Positions 35,357 through 41,918 of a stretch of DNA of 41,918 nucleotides are shown in pieces (position 1 is the first letter of the stretch; each line of letters begins with the position of its first letter). The stretch is from positions 1 to 41,918 of the forward strand of contig MDLF01000054.1 of the NCBI GenBank assembly GCA_001730095.1, written 5' to 3'. The DNA comes from Rhodobacteraceae bacterium (ex Bugula neritina AB1) (lineage in GTDB: Bacteria; Pseudomonadota; Alphaproteobacteria; Rhodobacterales; Rhodobacteraceae). A program made the position numbers and the translations under genes. The notes under the pieces were generated by a model, which saw nothing but the letters and a program-made list of their open reading frames with translations, was not told the DNA's origin and did no database searches.

Positions 35357-36199
35357 TCAGCGGTTGGCACAGGTCCATTCGGTGGTCTTGTCACCGGGCA
35401 GGGTGCTTTCGGTGTAGCCGTATTTTGCGACCGTCTGCATCATTTCCTCAGAGCCGATGTATTCTGCCAGCGCTGTGTTGAACTCAGCCAGGAAAGCGCT
35501 GTCAGCGTCGCGGAAGCCGATGCCGACCCAGTTCAGCGTCCATTCCGGCAGGGCGCTGGGGTCGGTCACGTCGACGGCCTCATCGCTTTCCGCCAGATGC
35601 GCCGCTTCGAAATAGGTCATGCCCGCAGCATCTGCGCGGCCTGCCTTAACTGCGGCCAGCATCTCGGTCGGGCCCGGCACCTGCATGATCGTCGCGTCGG
35701 TCAGCCCTTCCTTCTTGGCGGCTTCGACGGTGTTGTAACCGGAACCTGCAGCCAGTACCGCTTCTGCAGCCAGAATGTCCTGATAGGTCTGGATGCCCTT
35801 GGGATTGCCGGCCGGAACGATAAAGGCGTCGCCGGACTGGGCAATCGGCTCGGAGAAGGAGATATTCTCGCAGCGGCTGTTGAGGATATAAAGCCCGCCA
35901 GTGATCATGTCATAGCGGTTGGCCTGTAGCCCCGGGATCAGCCCACCCCAGTCGGTTACGGTCGCCTCGACGCTTTCGTGGCCCATTTTTTTCAAGATAT
36001 CGATGGCGATCTCATTCACAAAGCCCTTGGCGTCGCCATTTTCGTCAGGGTAGCCCCAGATCGGAATGTTGGAAAAGCCGATGCGGAGCGGCTCGCCGGC
36101 GGCGATGCGGTCATCAATTGGCCCGGCCAGCGCCGCAATCGAGCTGACCACGGTTGCAACTGCCGGTGCGCCCAGAGTGTTGAGTAGTTTGTAAGTCAT
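35357..36199 (-). CDS. ehuB: ABC transporter periplasmic substrate-binding protein (EhuB-like)
   Basis: The ATG at 36199 has a strong GGGAGGAAACC ahead of it. The 280-residue protein has a signal peptide (LLNTLGAPAVATVVSSIAAL, ending ALA|GP) and a family-3 bilobed binding fold. Diagnostic parts include GEPLRIGFSNIPIWGYPDEN, GGLIPGLQANRYDMITGGLY, and the ending LPGDKTTEWTCANR, close to the end of known EhuB proteins. In EhuB the ligand pocket is built from aromatic residues for cationic osmolytes. Here IPIWGY replaces the usual VPYGY-like segment, so the ligand may differ. Confidence 0.78.
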   Translation of the reverse strand: MTYKLLNTLGAPAVATVVSSIAALAGPIDDRIAAGEPLRIGFSNIPIWGYPDENGDAKGFVNEIAIDILKKMGHESVEATVTDWGGLIPGLQANRYDMITGGLYILNSRCENISFSEPIAQSGDAFIVPAGNPKGIQTYQDILAAEAVLAAGSGYNTVEAAKKEGLTDATIMQVPGPTEMLAAVKAGRADAAGMTYFEAAHLAESDEAVDVTDPSALPEWTLNWVGIGFRDADSAFLAEFNTALAEYIGSEEMMQTVAKYGYTESTLPGDKTTEWTCANR

Positions 36200-36363
36200 G
36201 GTTTCCTCCCAGAATTTGACCTGTCTTCGATTTGGAATTCGCGCCTGTTGTTTGGTTTGGGCGGCGTCTCCATTGCCACGGTCCTGAGCTTGGGCCGGTG
36301 ATGAGAGCGGGACACCGGGGATGTGCATCAGGACCGTGAACTCCTCCTTGGTGCCAGGCGCCC

Positions 36364-38820
36364 TCAGGCGCTGGACAGCATCCGTTTGCTTTGCGGGTCA
36401 TAGAACGGGGTCAGGCTGACATCCGCCTCGATGCTTTTGCCCTCCACCAGGACTGTGAACCGGCCGTTCTCAACCGCTGTCTTGTCTGTTTCGCCTTCGG
36501 GCAGGGTCAGCAGGCACAGGCCGACAGCTGCCCCGACGGTTTGGCCCCAGGCGCCGGCTGTCACATAGCCCGCGATCTTGCCGTCCCGCAGGACGGGTTC
36601 GTTGTGATGCAGCAGCGGTTCCGGGTCGCACAGCTTGATCGAGCACAGGAACGGCCCCTTGTTTTCCGCCTTGCGCGCCAGATAGGCGTCGCGGCCGATA
36701 AATGGGATGGGCTTCTTTGTCTTGCAGACAAATTCCATGCCCATCTGGTGCGGCGCCTCGGTGTAGGCCATGTCGTGGCCCCAGTGGACAAAGCCCTTTT
36801 CCAGCCGCAGCGCATTCAGCGCCTCGCCGCCGATCAGTTTCAGGCCGAACTCTTCGCCCGCCTGCATGAGCACCTCGAACACGTGCTCGGCGAAATCCGG
36901 GGTGATGAAAATCTCCCAGCCCAATTCACCGGAATAGGACAGCCGCTGCGCAAACACTGGCGCGTGGCCGATATGGAAATGCTGCAGGCTGTTGAACGGA
37001 AAACCCGCGTTCGAGACATCCGCATCGCTGACGGCCTGCAACAGCGCACGGCTTTTGGGCCCCATGATCCCCAGCACGCCATAGGCGGTTGTCGCATCGC
37101 GCAGCCGCACGTCCTCATCATCGCGGATCAGATCGCGCAAATGCAGATAGTCGCGCCTTGTGTGCGAGATTGAGCTCATCACCATGAAACTGTCGTCGCC
37201 ATGACGCGCCACTGTGACGTCGCTTTCGATGCCGCCGCGGTCGTTCAGCATCAGCGTATAGGCAACCCGGCCATTGGCCATCGCCATATTGTTGGTGCAG
37301 ACCCGCTGCAGAAAGCTTTCGGCATCCTTGCCCACGACCATCAGCTTGCCCAGCATCGAATAGTCGATCATCGCAACCGCTTCGCGGGCGGCCTTTTGCT
37401 CTTCCTGCACATAGGGGAACCAGTTCTGGCGACCAAAACTGTATTCATACTTCGGCTCCACCCCTTCGGGTGCAAACCAGCCGGGGCGTTCCCAGCCCTG
37501 GGCCTCGGTGAAACAGGCGCCGCGGGCCTTCATGGGGTGGTAGAACGGGGTGCGGCGCAGGTTGCGGACGGTTTCGCGCTGGCGGTTCGGCCAATGCATC
37601 GCATAGGTCAGCACCAGCGTTTCCGGGCAGCGTTCCTGCAGATAGGGATCGCGCGCCTGGAACTCCTCGCAGCGCTTGGGGTCCATTTCGCTGAGGTCAA
37701 TCGGCGGATGGCCGTCGATGATCCATTGCGCCAGGGCCCGGCCCGCGCCGCTGCCTGACTGGATGCCGGTGGAATTCACCCCGCCCAGAACAAAGTAATT
37801 GGCGATATCCGGCGCCTGTCCCAGAATGAACCGCCCGTCATAGGAATAACTCTCTGGCCCGTTAAAGAAGGTGCGGATGCCGGTTTCCTGCAAGAGCGGC
37901 ACCCGGTTCATTGCCAGTTCCAGCACCTCCATCACATCGTCTTCGACAAACGGCAGGCTGTCGAATTCAAAGTCCTCGGAAATGCCTTTCATACCCCAGG
38001 GTTTGGCTTGAAAATGAGCAAAGCCGAACAGCAGCTTGCCTGCGTCTTCCTTCCAATAGGTGCCATCGCAATAGGACCGCAGCACCGGCAGGTCGCTGGG
38101 CAGGTTCTCGATCGCTTCGGTCACCAGATAGTAATGCTCGCAGGCATGCAACGGCACCCCGACCCCGTTCTGGCGGCCCAGTTCGCGCGCCCACATGCCG
38201 CCGCAGTTCACCACGTAATCGGCGCTGATGGTGCCCTGATCGGTGCGCACGCCCACCGCCTTGGTGCCGCGGGTCAGCACCTCTTCGACCTTGATGTTTT
38301 CAAATATCTTCGCGCCGCGCATCCGTGCGCCTTTGGCCAGCGCCGTGGTCAGATCCACCGGGTTGGCAGAGCCATCGCTGGGCAGGTAGATGCCGCCCAG
38401 CACGCCATCCGGGTTCATCAGCGGCCAGCGCTCCTGAATTTCTGCGGTTTCCAGATACTGCGCTTCAATCCCGAACAGCGCCGCAAAGTCGGCCTTGCGC
38501 TTCAGCTCGGCCATGCGTTCATCATTGACCGCAACCGAGATGGACCCCGACCGCCGGTAGCCCGGATTTTGCCCGGTCTCCGCCTCGATCTCCTCCAGCA
38601 GCTCAATGCCGTATTTGGCAAAGGCGGTGGTGGCATGGCTGCCCTGCAGCTGCCCCACAAGGCCGGCCGCGTGCCAGGTGGTGCCGCTGGTCAGCTGCTT
38701 GCGCTCCAGCAGCACAACATCGGTCAGGCCCTGTTTGGCCAGATGATAGGCCACCGAGCAGCCGTGAATGCCGCCGCCGATGATGACAACCTGCGCGTGG
38801 GACGGGAGTTGCTTGGTCAT
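36364..38820 (-). CDS. FAD-dependent dimethylglycine/sarcosine dehydrogenase-like enzyme
   Basis: The 818-residue protein has an N-terminal DAO-type FAD domain (GGGIHGCSVAYHLAK at 15-29; about 1-400) and a C-terminal GcvT-like tetrahydrofolate-binding domain (about 440-810). His50 in TSGTTWHAAGL matches the position of covalent FAD attachment in dimethylglycine dehydrogenase. The GcvT part includes MIDYSMLGKLMVVGKDAESF, LSYSGELGWEIF and ALNALRLEKGFVHWGHDM. Such enzymes remove N-methyl groups oxidatively and pass the carbon to folate. The true amine here is unknown. The length is normal for the family. It lies 19 nt after the M24 gene. Confidence 0.88.
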   Translation of the reverse strand: MTKQLPSHAQVVIIGGGIHGCSVAYHLAKQGLTDVVLLERKQLTSGTTWHAAGLVGQLQGSHATTAFAKYGIELLEEIEAETGQNPGYRRSGSISVAVNDERMAELKRKADFAALFGIEAQYLETAEIQERWPLMNPDGVLGGIYLPSDGSANPVDLTTALAKGARMRGAKIFENIKVEEVLTRGTKAVGVRTDQGTISADYVVNCGGMWARELGRQNGVGVPLHACEHYYLVTEAIENLPSDLPVLRSYCDGTYWKEDAGKLLFGFAHFQAKPWGMKGISEDFEFDSLPFVEDDVMEVLELAMNRVPLLQETGIRTFFNGPESYSYDGRFILGQAPDIANYFVLGGVNSTGIQSGSGAGRALAQWIIDGHPPIDLSEMDPKRCEEFQARDPYLQERCPETLVLTYAMHWPNRQRETVRNLRRTPFYHPMKARGACFTEAQGWERPGWFAPEGVEPKYEYSFGRQNWFPYVQEEQKAAREAVAMIDYSMLGKLMVVGKDAESFLQRVCTNNMAMANGRVAYTLMLNDRGGIESDVTVARHGDDSFMVMSSISHTRRDYLHLRDLIRDDEDVRLRDATTAYGVLGIMGPKSRALLQAVSDADVSNAGFPFNSLQHFHIGHAPVFAQRLSYSGELGWEIFITPDFAEHVFEVLMQAGEEFGLKLIGGEALNALRLEKGFVHWGHDMAYTEAPHQMGMEFVCKTKKPIPFIGRDAYLARKAENKGPFLCSIKLCDPEPLLHHNEPVLRDGKIAGYVTAGAWGQTVGAAVGLCLLTLPEGETDKTAVENGRFTVLVEGKSIEADVSLTPFYDPQSKRMLSSA

Positions 38821-38838
38821 TCTGGTGATATCCGTGGC

Positions 38839-40020
38839 TTATGTGATGATCGGAAGCTCGCGCGCGGCGCGGCGCGACAACAGTTCGGCGCCATCCTCGT
38901 GGATGACGATGTTTTCTTCGTGCAGCATCATCTTGTTGCCGCCAAAGGCGAAGCCGGGTTCAAGCGTCAGCACCATGCCGGCCTCAATCACGGTATTGTC
39001 GCCGGGCATAAGCGAGGGCCATTCGGTCACCTGCATCCCCAGCCCGTGCCCCATGCGGCCGATCTGATGGCCGCTGTCGCCGCCGTCCTCCAGCACCTTG
39101 GCCATGACGCCCCACAGGTCCGTGGTGGTGATGCCGGGACGTGCCGCCTGCAATCCGGCCTCAGTTGCGCGCCAGGCCAAATCATAGGCCTGTTTGGCTG
39201 CGTCCGAGGCATGGCCAAATGCATAGTTGCGGTCGAAATCGCAGCTATAGCCGCCCCACAGCGAACCGGTGTCCAACAGCAGCATATCGCCGTCTGCGAT
39301 CACCCGGTCGGTGGGGCGGTTGATCACATCCGAGAACCCGCCAGGGCCGGAACTGCCAACCAGATACGGCACGTCATCGGCGCCTTGCTGCAGCAGATTG
39401 ATCTTGAACTTGGCAAAGGCCTGGCGTTCGGTGTCGCCTGCGTTGATAAAATTCGGCAGATCCTCAAACGCAGAAGACGCGATGCTGCAAATGCGCGCAA
39501 TCTTGGCGATCTCAGAGTTGGATTTCACCATCCGCAGGCGGCGCACAACATCGGTACCGTCGGCCATGGTTATACTGTCCAGCCTGCCTTGCAGTTTCTG
39601 AAAATCAGCCGCAGGCATCCGCACGTGGGTTTCATGGCCCATCGGCAGACCCAGTGTTCCGCCGCCCGGCATCACCTCGCGCAGAGTGTCCGCCAGCAGG
39701 GAAATGCCGTCGTCCTCAGGGTGCGGAGCCAGCCAGGTGCGAATATCGGATATCCAGGTCAGCGACATGCTGGGCCCGCCGATTTCCGGGATCACAGCAA
39801 TGGGCGCGCCACTGGCCGGGATCACCACAAACCAGGGCCGCGTCGGGCTGAGCCAGAAAACCGTGTCAAATCCGGTAAAATACCGCACTTCCGGTTCGGT
39901 GGTCAGCAGCAGCGCATCCAGACCGAGGTCGGCCATGATTTTCTGGGCGGCTTGCGTGCGCTGTTCAAATTCAGCTGTTGAGAACCCGCGCTCTGCGGTG
40001 GGGTGCATGCCCATCTTCAT
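38839..40020 (-). CDS. M24 family metallopeptidase-like hydrolase (Xaa-Pro peptidase/ectoine hydrolase fold)
   Basis: The 393-residue protein has a creatinase-type N-terminal domain (FEQRTQAAQKIMADLGLDAL ... YFTGFDTVFW) and a pita-bread catalytic domain. All five metal ligands appear present: the Asp residues in LLLDTGSLW and CDFDRNYAF, His in RMGHGLGMQ, Glu in TLEPGFAF and Glu in HEENIVI. This argues against creatinase, which lacks metals. The fold is shared by Xaa-Pro peptidases and ectoine hydrolase (EutD/DoeA). The substrate is not settled. The start MKMGMHPTAERGFS at 40020 leaves 1 nt after the racemase-like gene stop. Confidence 0.82.
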   Translation of the reverse strand: MKMGMHPTAERGFSTAEFEQRTQAAQKIMADLGLDALLLTTEPEVRYFTGFDTVFWLSPTRPWFVVIPASGAPIAVIPEIGGPSMSLTWISDIRTWLAPHPEDDGISLLADTLREVMPGGGTLGLPMGHETHVRMPAADFQKLQGRLDSITMADGTDVVRRLRMVKSNSEIAKIARICSIASSAFEDLPNFINAGDTERQAFAKFKINLLQQGADDVPYLVGSSGPGGFSDVINRPTDRVIADGDMLLLDTGSLWGGYSCDFDRNYAFGHASDAAKQAYDLAWRATEAGLQAARPGITTTDLWGVMAKVLEDGGDSGHQIGRMGHGLGMQVTEWPSLMPGDNTVIEAGMVLTLEPGFAFGGNKMMLHEENIVIHEDGAELLSRRAARELPIIT

Positions 40021-40021
40021 C

Positions 40022-40804
40022 CTAGTTTTCCGCCCTCAGCTGGGTGTGAAACAGCATGCCCGCCCCGGCAATATTGTCGCCGACGCCGGCCAGCCGGGCC
40101 AGATGCCAGGCGGTGACCTGGTTGCTGGACAGGACCGGTTTGCAAATTGCCTTCTCGGCCTCGGCAATGACCTCCATGACCCGCAGGCTGGTGCAGGACA
40201 CGAACACCCCATCGCAATCCGTCCGCTGGCCGATGTCCTTGACCGCCGCCAGAATGCTTTCGGGGGAAATCCGGGCGACCTTGAAATCATCCGATTGGTT
40301 GAAAGTTCCCACCGCAGTCACCTCGAACCCGGCCGCAGCCAGATTGTCCCGCAATTCAGTGGTCACCTCGGCGGCATAAGGCGTGATGAGCGCAATCTTC
40401 CTGAGCTTCAGCGCCTTCAGCGCGGCTTTGCAGGCGGTCAGCGGGTTGGTGGTTTTGGCATTCGGATGCTCCTTACGCAGGAGTTCATCGACACGGGCTT
40501 CACCGATCAGCGTCGCGCCCGAGGTGCAGCAATAGCCAATCGAATCCAACCCAAAGGTCGCGGGCAGAAGGGCAGCGGCGGCCGGAAGATCGGCCTCCAT
40601 TTTCTGCAGGGTGCTGCAGGTAACATTCATCTCGTTCGGGATGCGGGCATGGTACAGAGCAACCCCGTTGCGGCGCAGAACCCTGGCAAACTCATGCTCA
40701 ATGGTCTGATCCGACTGCAGCACAATCAACCCGATCTTGGCCTTTTCACCCAGGCCGCCATCTGCTGTGAACCCCAGTGTCTGAATATCCGGCATCACGC
40801 TCAT
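40022..40804 (-). CDS. Asp/Glu racemase superfamily protein (EutA/maleate isomerase/arylmalonate decarboxylase-like)
   Basis: The 260-residue protein has two Rossmann-like lobes. Each carries a catalytic-type cysteine: SIGYCCTSGATLIGE (Cys92/93) and DGVFVSCTSLRVME (Cys204). This two-Cys arrangement is that of maleate isomerase, arylmalonate decarboxylase and the EutA protein of ectoine-utilisation operons. PNEMNVT and NPLTACKAALKALK are further family segments. It is the first gene of the cluster, starting 103 nt from the double operator. The reaction could be isomerisation, racemisation or decarboxylation. Confidence 0.8.
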   Translation of the reverse strand: MSVMPDIQTLGFTADGGLGEKAKIGLIVLQSDQTIEHEFARVLRRNGVALYHARIPNEMNVTCSTLQKMEADLPAAAALLPATFGLDSIGYCCTSGATLIGEARVDELLRKEHPNAKTTNPLTACKAALKALKLRKIALITPYAAEVTTELRDNLAAAGFEVTAVGTFNQSDDFKVARISPESILAAVKDIGQRTDCDGVFVSCTSLRVMEVIAEAEKAICKPVLSSNQVTAWHLARLAGVGDNIAGAGMLFHTQLRAEN

Positions 40805-40905
40805 AAACCTGTCTCCAGAAATCGGGCTTCAGCCCTTTCCCCCTGATCCATCGCCTTGCATTCCATGGACACTCCATGCAGTCAGAAGATGAAACTTTCG
40901 CTTGC

Positions 40906-40935
40906 TGGTATATACCAATGTCCTGGTATATACCA
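40906..40935. promoter_or_regulatory. Double palindromic operator in the divergent promoter region
   Basis: TGGTATATACCA occurs twice, at 40906-40917 and 40924-40935, each a perfect 12-bp palindrome, 18 bp apart centre to centre. On the minus strand TTGGTA (40936-40931) and TATATA (40914-40909) are spaced by 16 bp like a -35/-10 pair. The plus strand has the mirror arrangement. GT-TATA-AC-type palindromes are typical of HutC/GntR operators. Confidence 0.75.
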
Positions 40936-40961
40936 AGATAAAAGTCGTGGGAACTGAACAT

Positions 40962-41729
40962 ATGGGCGCAAATGATCTGACCTCAGAAAAGAAAATGACT
41001 GCCTTTCAGAAGGTTATCGATCACCTGCGAGATCAGATCCGCAGCGGAAAGCTGCCTGAGCACGCCGCCTTGCCCTCGGAAAGAGCGATCGGAGAGCACT
41101 TCGGCATCAGCAGGATGACCGCCCGCCGCGCACTTTTGGCAGTTGAACAGGAAGGTCTCGCCTACAGCTCAGGGCGTCGGGGGCGATTCGTCTCTCCGCA
41201 GAGGCTGACCTACGACATCAGCAAGACGGTCAGCTTTTTCGCCCATGCCGAAAGCGGCGAACTTGGCTTGAAGATCGAACTGATCTCAAAGCAGATCATC
41301 CAGGCCGACGCCGCCCTGGCGGCGAAGCTTGCAGTGGCCGAGGGCGACACCCTTTACAAGTACACACGGCTGTTTCTGCTCAAGGGGCATCCTGCCTTTG
41401 TAGAAGAGGAATTTGCTGTCGCGCATCTGTTTCCGGATCTTTTCAGCCATGATCTGCAGCAATCAACAACACTGCTTATGGAGCGGGAATACGGTATGCC
41501 GCCTCATTCCGGCGACATTGCCATTCGTATGCGCGCATTGAATGAGGAGGAGGCAGGATTGCTCGGGTTGCCGACCTATAATGCAGGAATAGAATTGGAG
41601 CAGGTGATCTTCGACGCGGGTGGCCGGCCGTTCTGCTTTGGCCGTCAAATCTGGCGCGGCGAACTGGCCGAATTCACCGCCCACGCAATCCTGCGGAACC
41701 GCCGTTCTCCGACCCCAGGCAAGGTTTAG
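40962..41729 (+). CDS. GntR family regulator with UTRA domain (HutC subfamily)
   Basis: The 255-residue protein has a GntR winged helix (about 15-80; LRDQIRSGKLPEHAALPSER, AIGEHFGISRMTARRALLAV). A UTRA ligand domain follows (TVSFFAHAESGELGLKIELI ... VAEGDTLYKYTRLFLLKGHP ... EEEFAVAHLFPDL). HutC-type repressors release DNA when the pathway substrate or an intermediate binds. It is divergent from the transporter/enzyme cluster with two palindromic operators between, so it very probably controls that cluster and itself. The start at 40962 is the first ATG after the operators; an ATG at 40995 is an alternative. Confidence 0.9.
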   Translation: MGANDLTSEKKMTAFQKVIDHLRDQIRSGKLPEHAALPSERAIGEHFGISRMTARRALLAVEQEGLAYSSGRRGRFVSPQRLTYDISKTVSFFAHAESGELGLKIELISKQIIQADAALAAKLAVAEGDTLYKYTRLFLLKGHPAFVEEEFAVAHLFPDLFSHDLQQSTTLLMEREYGMPPHSGDIAIRMRALNEEEAGLLGLPTYNAGIELEQVIFDAGGRPFCFGRQIWRGELAEFTAHAILRNRRSPTPGKV

Positions 41730-41781
41730 ACAATCAACTTTTCCTGCGAGTATTGAATCGCATCAAGGGTGGGCCCGGAAT

Positions 41782-41808
41782 GTTTCGTTTTCGTTTTCGT
41801 TTTCGTTT
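41782..41808 (+). repeat. Short hexanucleotide tandem array
   Basis: About four units of GTTTTC/TTTTCG are present in the gap after the GntR gene. Nothing else is recognisable in the last 190 bases of the window. Confidence 0.7.
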
Positions 41809-41918
41809 CCGGTTCTCCCTGACTACGCTTGCGCAGAAGACGCGATTAGACCAGCAGTGGACCTTGATGATATGACCGCCCCCCGACGGCATCGATGTGC
41901 CAGGGTGGGTTTGCAACA

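Noticed and set aside
38008-39981. Open frame of 657 codons on the plus strand opposite the dehydrogenase and M24 genes
   Set aside because: Antisense shadow of well-supported genes, with His/Gln/Arg-rich composition and no family likeness.
38839-40020. Creatinase identity for the M24 protein (would fit with a sarcosine dehydrogenase-like neighbour)
   Set aside because: Creatinase lacks metal ligands, whereas all five pita-bread ligands appear present here, and the creatinase-specific segments are not seen.
33138-40804. Standard ectoine-degradation operon
   Set aside because: EutB, EutC and the DoeB-type deacetylase are not present and a demethylase-like flavoprotein is. Only the transporter and two superfamily-level matches agree.
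41734-41916. Short minus-strand open frame at the window end
   Set aside because: Its Lys-Arg run is just the hexanucleotide repeat translated; no other support.

Overview
The window looks like a chromosomal segment of a GC-rich marine alphaproteobacterium of the Rhodobacteraceae, most likely the roseobacter group (Ruegeria/Phaeobacter/Leisingera type). The basis is the style of the housekeeping proteins (PyrG, PurA, SecG, RpiA, Gor, HflK/HflC), characteristic small families (DUF983, DUF2842, DUF2065, DUF1217), a cobalt-type nitrile hydratase and an Ehu-like compatible-solute transporter. This is a judgement from protein character; no search was run. No rRNA, tRNA or CRISPR array was seen.

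Region 1 (1-4148) is accessory and gene-poor. It has the tail of an outer-membrane beta-barrel (autotransporter type), three small secreted proteins with similar signal peptides, an AraC-type regulator and a decayed IS3-family transposase. Two of the small genes (2217 and 3178) share a nearly identical promoter/leader of about 70 bp and the first 30 codons, then diverge completely.

Region 2 (4149-30323) is mostly core metabolism. In order: a MocR-type PLP regulator divergent from a DUF983 gene with operator-like inverted repeats between them; pyrG and secG; a nitrile hydratase operon (alpha, beta, activator); purA with DUF2842; a large acidic low-complexity protein; thiamine pyrophosphokinase, a DMT exporter and a GFA-family protein; L-serine dehydratase with a GST; a methyltransferase; rpiA, gor and hflK-hflC-DUF2065 followed by a Do-type periplasmic protease; a small periplasmic protein; a Crp-like regulator; a lipoprotein with a peptidoglycan-binding domain; a fragment of the error-prone polymerase DnaE2; and a [2Fe-2S] ferredoxin overlapping an FG-GAP repeat protein.

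Region 3 (30324-33137) holds an unusually repeat-rich DUF1217 protein followed by a compact IS200/IS605-type element. Its tnpA ribosome-binding site lies inside a perfect 20-bp hairpin.

Region 4 (33138-41729) is the most interesting block. A seven-gene minus-strand cluster reads, from its promoter, as an Asp/Glu racemase-like enzyme, an M24 (Xaa-Pro peptidase-like) hydrolase, an FAD/folate dimethylglycine/sarcosine dehydrogenase-like enzyme, and a complete Ehu-like ABC importer (binding protein, two permeases, ATPase). A GntR/UTRA regulator is divergent. The 157-bp promoter region carries two copies of the 12-bp palindrome TGGTATATACCA, placed so that one bound repressor pair could close both promoters. 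Together these suggest an uncharacterised uptake and breakdown pathway for an N-methylated osmolyte or amino-acid derivative. The substrate cannot be read from the sequence.
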